From Entonaema liquescens (Eukaryota > Ascomycota > Sordariomycetes > Xylariales > Xylariaceae), in NCBI GenBank assembly GCA_902805475.1, contig CADCSX010000006.1, positions 2,356,001-2,420,000 on the forward strand: a stretch of 64,000 bases of DNA. Reading direction: 5' to 3'. Position numbers and translations under genes: made by a program. The notes under the pieces are model-generated. The model did not search any database, had not been told where the DNA came from, and was given only the letters and a program-made list of their open reading frames with translations. Of the stretch, positions 60,540 to 64,000 are shown one piece after another. Numbering within the stretch: the stretch's first letter is position 1; each line of letters starts with the position of its first letter.

Positions 60540-63500
60540 CTAGCTAGCTACCTTGGACGGCTCGCTACGAGAACCCCCATTAGCGATGGCTGCGCCAGAA
60601 CTCTTTGGTTTCTGGGTATCACCGTTTTTCTCCGCCTCCTTCAATTGCTGGTATAACGCTGCTAATCGGGGTCCCGTCATCCCGCCGGACCCGGATCTAT
60701 CCTTCTCTTTGTCCGGCTTTCCAGACGACTGTTTCTCGGAAGCCGGTATCCTCTTTGAAATAAATCGCCTACAGTCAAATTAGTTTCCGCTCATATTGCA
60801 TGTTTGTAGTTACATACCATAGCTTTGGTTTAAGTTCCTCTAGCTGGTCTAGAGATAATCCTGAGGTCTTATGAAGGCCCTCGATGAAATTACCGATAGC
60901 AGTAATCTCAGATTTCAAGACTTTAGCTCTAGCCTTAGCCACAGGAATATTCGCCTTGGTGCATGACTCGACCTTCTCAACGTGCGTCCAAATCGGCTGC
61001 ATGAGGGCTTCGATGACGGGTGCGTTTCTCTCATCGTCTTCATCCTCAGCCTGCTGCTGATTAATGTCGGATCGTCGCAGCTCCTCTACTCGGCGGTGTT
61101 TATGTCGGCGATCGTCTGCTTCGCCGCTATGCTTTCTCTTTGACTCGGGCCTCGGTGTACCATCTCCAATGCTGCTACGAGAACGATGATGATCTCCCCG
61201 GGAGTGAGAACGATCGTGATCCCTGTCCCTATGCGAGGATTTCTTTGAACCCTGAGGAGCAGGGGACGCCGAGACCGAACCACCCTTCTCCGGACGACGA
61301 TGCCCATTAGGGATCGAGTGTCCGGATTTTTTATTATTACGATGGTGATTCTCGACAATCTTCTGGGCATTTACGTCGTCTGAATGAATAGAGGTGAGAA
61401 CCGACAGCAGATACTCTGCACGACGAACTAAGTGGACAGCTCCAGGTGCCTTTGCCCCTTTGCTGTCAGCATTCTCTCGCTCCTGTTTCTTCTCAATCCG
61501 ATGTTCTTCTAAGAAAAATTTGTCTTGCATCCCGAGTTCTTTATCGTCGCGTATCTGGGTCCAGGCGCCGAAACCATATCGGTCAATACCAACGAGGAGC
61601 ATCCCGTCTTCCCTAGAACCCCATTCGCAGCTATAGTGCGCCGCCTTTGTGGCATCTGGGAGACGGAACTGTCGGAAGTCGGGGAGGTCATTAAGAACAC
61701 GTCGTAGGAGTCGAAGCTGCGGTGGACGTTCGAGTATAGTTTCGGCATTGATTTTTTTGACCTCTCCAAAGTCAAACATCACAGCCTTTATATCCTTCTT
61801 GGTCAGCTTTTTCTTTGTCTGCTGCTCCTGAGCTCGGATCTCCTCATTATTTTTCTCTACAGCATCGCGAGACATGTCGACAAGCTCCTGAAGCAGCCCT
61901 CCTATGAAGTCGCGGTCTCGGTCGCTTAGTCGCGCGTCACGCAATAACTCGTCCGGACGGTCCTCAATGTAACCATACCGCATAAATGCCCGAATGAGAT
62001 TACGCGTCTCTTTCTCGTTAAGAGGACGTCGGGGGTCAGAGAGCATAGCGCGTTGTTCCTCTAGGCGTTCTTGCTTCAGTTGTTCCCGTTCCCGTTTTTC
62101 GCAATACGCTCAGCTCTTTCGGAGTCACCATTAGGCCGGGAACTCTTAAGTGCAGCACGTCGTGGAGCGCTGGCCTCCAATTCCTTCGCAAGATATTCAT
62201 CTTCCTTTTTCTTCTCCTCTTCGGCTTTGATGGCTGCCAGCTGATCTGCTGGGATGATTTGATCCCAATCAAGTGCAAGGTCATCGACTTTAACATCGGT
62301 GTATTGCATAAAGTTGTCCCAATCGATTCCGCCAGTGCTCAGATTCATCTTGTCGTCTACCTTAGTCTTAGTGACTTCAGCATTCTCTAGTATAGAATCA
62401 ATATCGAGCTGTTCCAGTCTCTCTTGGTTGCCAGACTGTTCAAACATCTTTTGGGATCGCATTTTCAGTACCCATTGGATGTCATCTGCTGACTTAGCTT
62501 CATCCATCTTGAGACCCTTTTGCTTGAACTCTTCTCTGAATGCCTTGCCGTCGTCAGTGACGCCAGCTTGGATGGCAAGATATTCAAGTAAAAGCTTATT
62601 CCGAGCACGCTCAAGGACCTCCTCTTCGATGGTCTCCTTGGAAACAAGACGGTAAACAGTCACAGGTTTCTTCTGCCCAATACGATGGGCTCTTGCCATA
62701 GCTTGAAGGTCAGCCTGAGGATTCCAGTCCGAATCGAAGATGATAACAGTATCAGCAGTCATGAGGTTAATACCCAACCCGCCGGCTCGTGTTGAGAGCA
62801 GGAAGCAAAAGTCGGAACTATCTTCTGCATTGAAATGGTTAATTGCCAATCGTCGTGGACCAGCACCGATAGTCCCATCTAACCGTTGGAACTGATATCC
62901 ACGTAGTCGAAGATAGTCTCCGAGAATATCCAGTACTTTGACCATTTGACTAAAAATCAGAACACGATGGTTATCCTTCTTCAACTTGTTGAGAAGCTGA
63001 TCCAGTAACATCATCTTTCCACTACTGGCAATTAAACCCTTGATTTGGTCTTCCCGACGTTCACTGCCATTAAGGACCTTCTCCTCGGCGCCAGGGAACA
63101 TATACGGGTGGTTGCTGACTTTCTTCAACTCCATGACGATGTTCAATAAAGACGACTTCTGACCATTGTTTCCCTCGTTAAGGGCGGCATAATTCCTGGT
63201 CAGGATGTTTTTGTAATACTCAAGTTGGACATCTGAAAGCTCTACGCGGATGATCTTCTCAGTCTTGGGCGGAAGATCTGACTCCACCGTTTCTTTTGTT
63301 CTGCGCAAGATGAACGGTGCAATGGCAGCATGCAGATCCCGAAGTTTGGTTTGCGCATCTGCGGCAGCAAGAGTATCCAGGTCCTCATCAATGTGGACTT
63401 TGCCGGGGTTCAAGAAATCGAGAAGCGATGACAACTCAGCCAAGTTGTTCTGGATGGGAGTACCAGTGATCAGAACCTTAGCAGGAGCACCGAAACTCAT

Positions 63501-64000
63501 AAGTTCCGAATACAGCTTAGATTCCTTGTTCTTTAGACGGTGAGCCTCATCCACAGCCAGAGCTTGCCATTTGATACTCCTCAAAAAGTCAGCATCCATC
63601 AATATATATTCGTAAGAAGTGACTAGGACATTGAATTTGTGCTTTTTGGGGTTGCCGTTGAACATGAGTTCATGGTCGCGTATCGTATTTCGTGCTTCTG
63701 CATTGCCTAAGTAAACGACATAGTTCAGATCTGGTGACCATAAGTTGAAGGTATCACACCAGGCGGGAATAACACTTAGAGGCGCGACGACCAAGAAGGG
63801 GCCTTCTTGTTTGCGCTCGTTTCGGAGCCAGCTTAAAAATGCGACAGTTTGAACAGTCTTGCCAAGGCCCATTTCATCGGCAAGAATGACATTGTTTGCA
63901 CGACACCAATTAAGGCACAAGAAGTTCAGTCCCGTAAGCTGAAATCCTCTCAGCTCACCACCTTGTATGTAGCTAGGCTGCTTCTCGAGTTTCAAAAACT
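60540..64000 (-). CDS. CHD1: Chd1 chromatin remodeller, partial (ATPase to C-terminus; one frameshift)
   Basis: Minus strand; the 5' part is beyond the right edge. Exons seen: 64000-60818 and 60768-60540, the latter coding a Ser/Lys-rich tail. Snf2 ATPase motifs: ADEMGLGKTVQTVAFL (I), VDEAHRLKN (II), LITGTPIQNNLAELSSLL (III), STRAGGLGINL (V) and QAMARAHRIGQ (VI). After it come the bridge NGDSERAERI, the SANT-SLIDE DNA-binding region (ETRNLIRAFMRYGY; FGAWTQIRDDKELGM), an Arg/His/Ser-rich linker and the helical CHCT domain (about 60,820-61,060). The EGGELRxFQLTGLNFL lead-in distinguishes Chd1 from ISWI. Chd1 spaces nucleosomes over transcribed genes. The frame slips at T5 62095-62099 (coding A5): ERIAK continues KREREQLKQERLEEQ in the other frame. 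Confidence 0.93.

Overview
The window is nuclear DNA of a filamentous ascomycete (Pezizomycotina). Genes are split by short introns of about 50-80 bases with GTRNGT donors and CTAAC-like branch sites. Strands alternate freely, intergenic gaps are 0.4-2 kb, and the block at 16.7-22.3 kb is an AT-saturated transposon relic of the kind left by repeat-induced point mutation (RIP). PhiA-like cell-wall protein, Dep1, Nop12, End3, Coa3 and a class I terpene synthase fit this group. I cannot place the species; a Sordariomycete is plausible.

Layout. 0-16 kb: aldehyde dehydrogenase 3' end, PhiA-like secreted protein, ESF1 (18S rRNA maturation), a phospholipase D, an Eps1-type membrane-anchored PDI, TDP1 and acyl-CoA-binding protein. 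16.7-22.4 kb: LTR retrotransposon relic with a RIP-saturated interior and 5' LTR but a nearly unmutated 3' LTR. 23.8-44 kb: AIFM2/FSP1-like oxidoreductase, END3, PTA1/symplekin, COA3, DEP1, NOP12, an alpha-tubulin, an F-box protein and a DUF1989 (urea carboxylase-associated) protein. 44.8-51 kb: secreted subtilisin, class I terpene synthase and a decayed GH43 glycosidase. 51.6-64 kb: MED16, an Hst3/Hst4-family sirtuin and the ATPase/C-terminal part of CHD1. Most genes are unrelated housekeeping neighbours. The 42-51 kb stretch (DUF1989, subtilase, terpene synthase, GH43 relic) is the only part with an accessory character; no P450, transporter or cluster regulator accompanies the terpene synthase.

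Reading warning. At least ten genes carry frameshifts at conserved positions, and nearly all can be explained as a missing base in a short run of one nucleotide (ESF1, ACBP, AIFM2-like, END3, NOP12, DUF1989 twice, subtilase, terpene synthase, MED16 twice, CHD1, probably PLD). Frames are otherwise open on both sides and the genes include essential ones, so I read these as consensus errors rather than pseudogenes. Exon coordinates below are as found in this sequence; protein lengths assume the missing bases.
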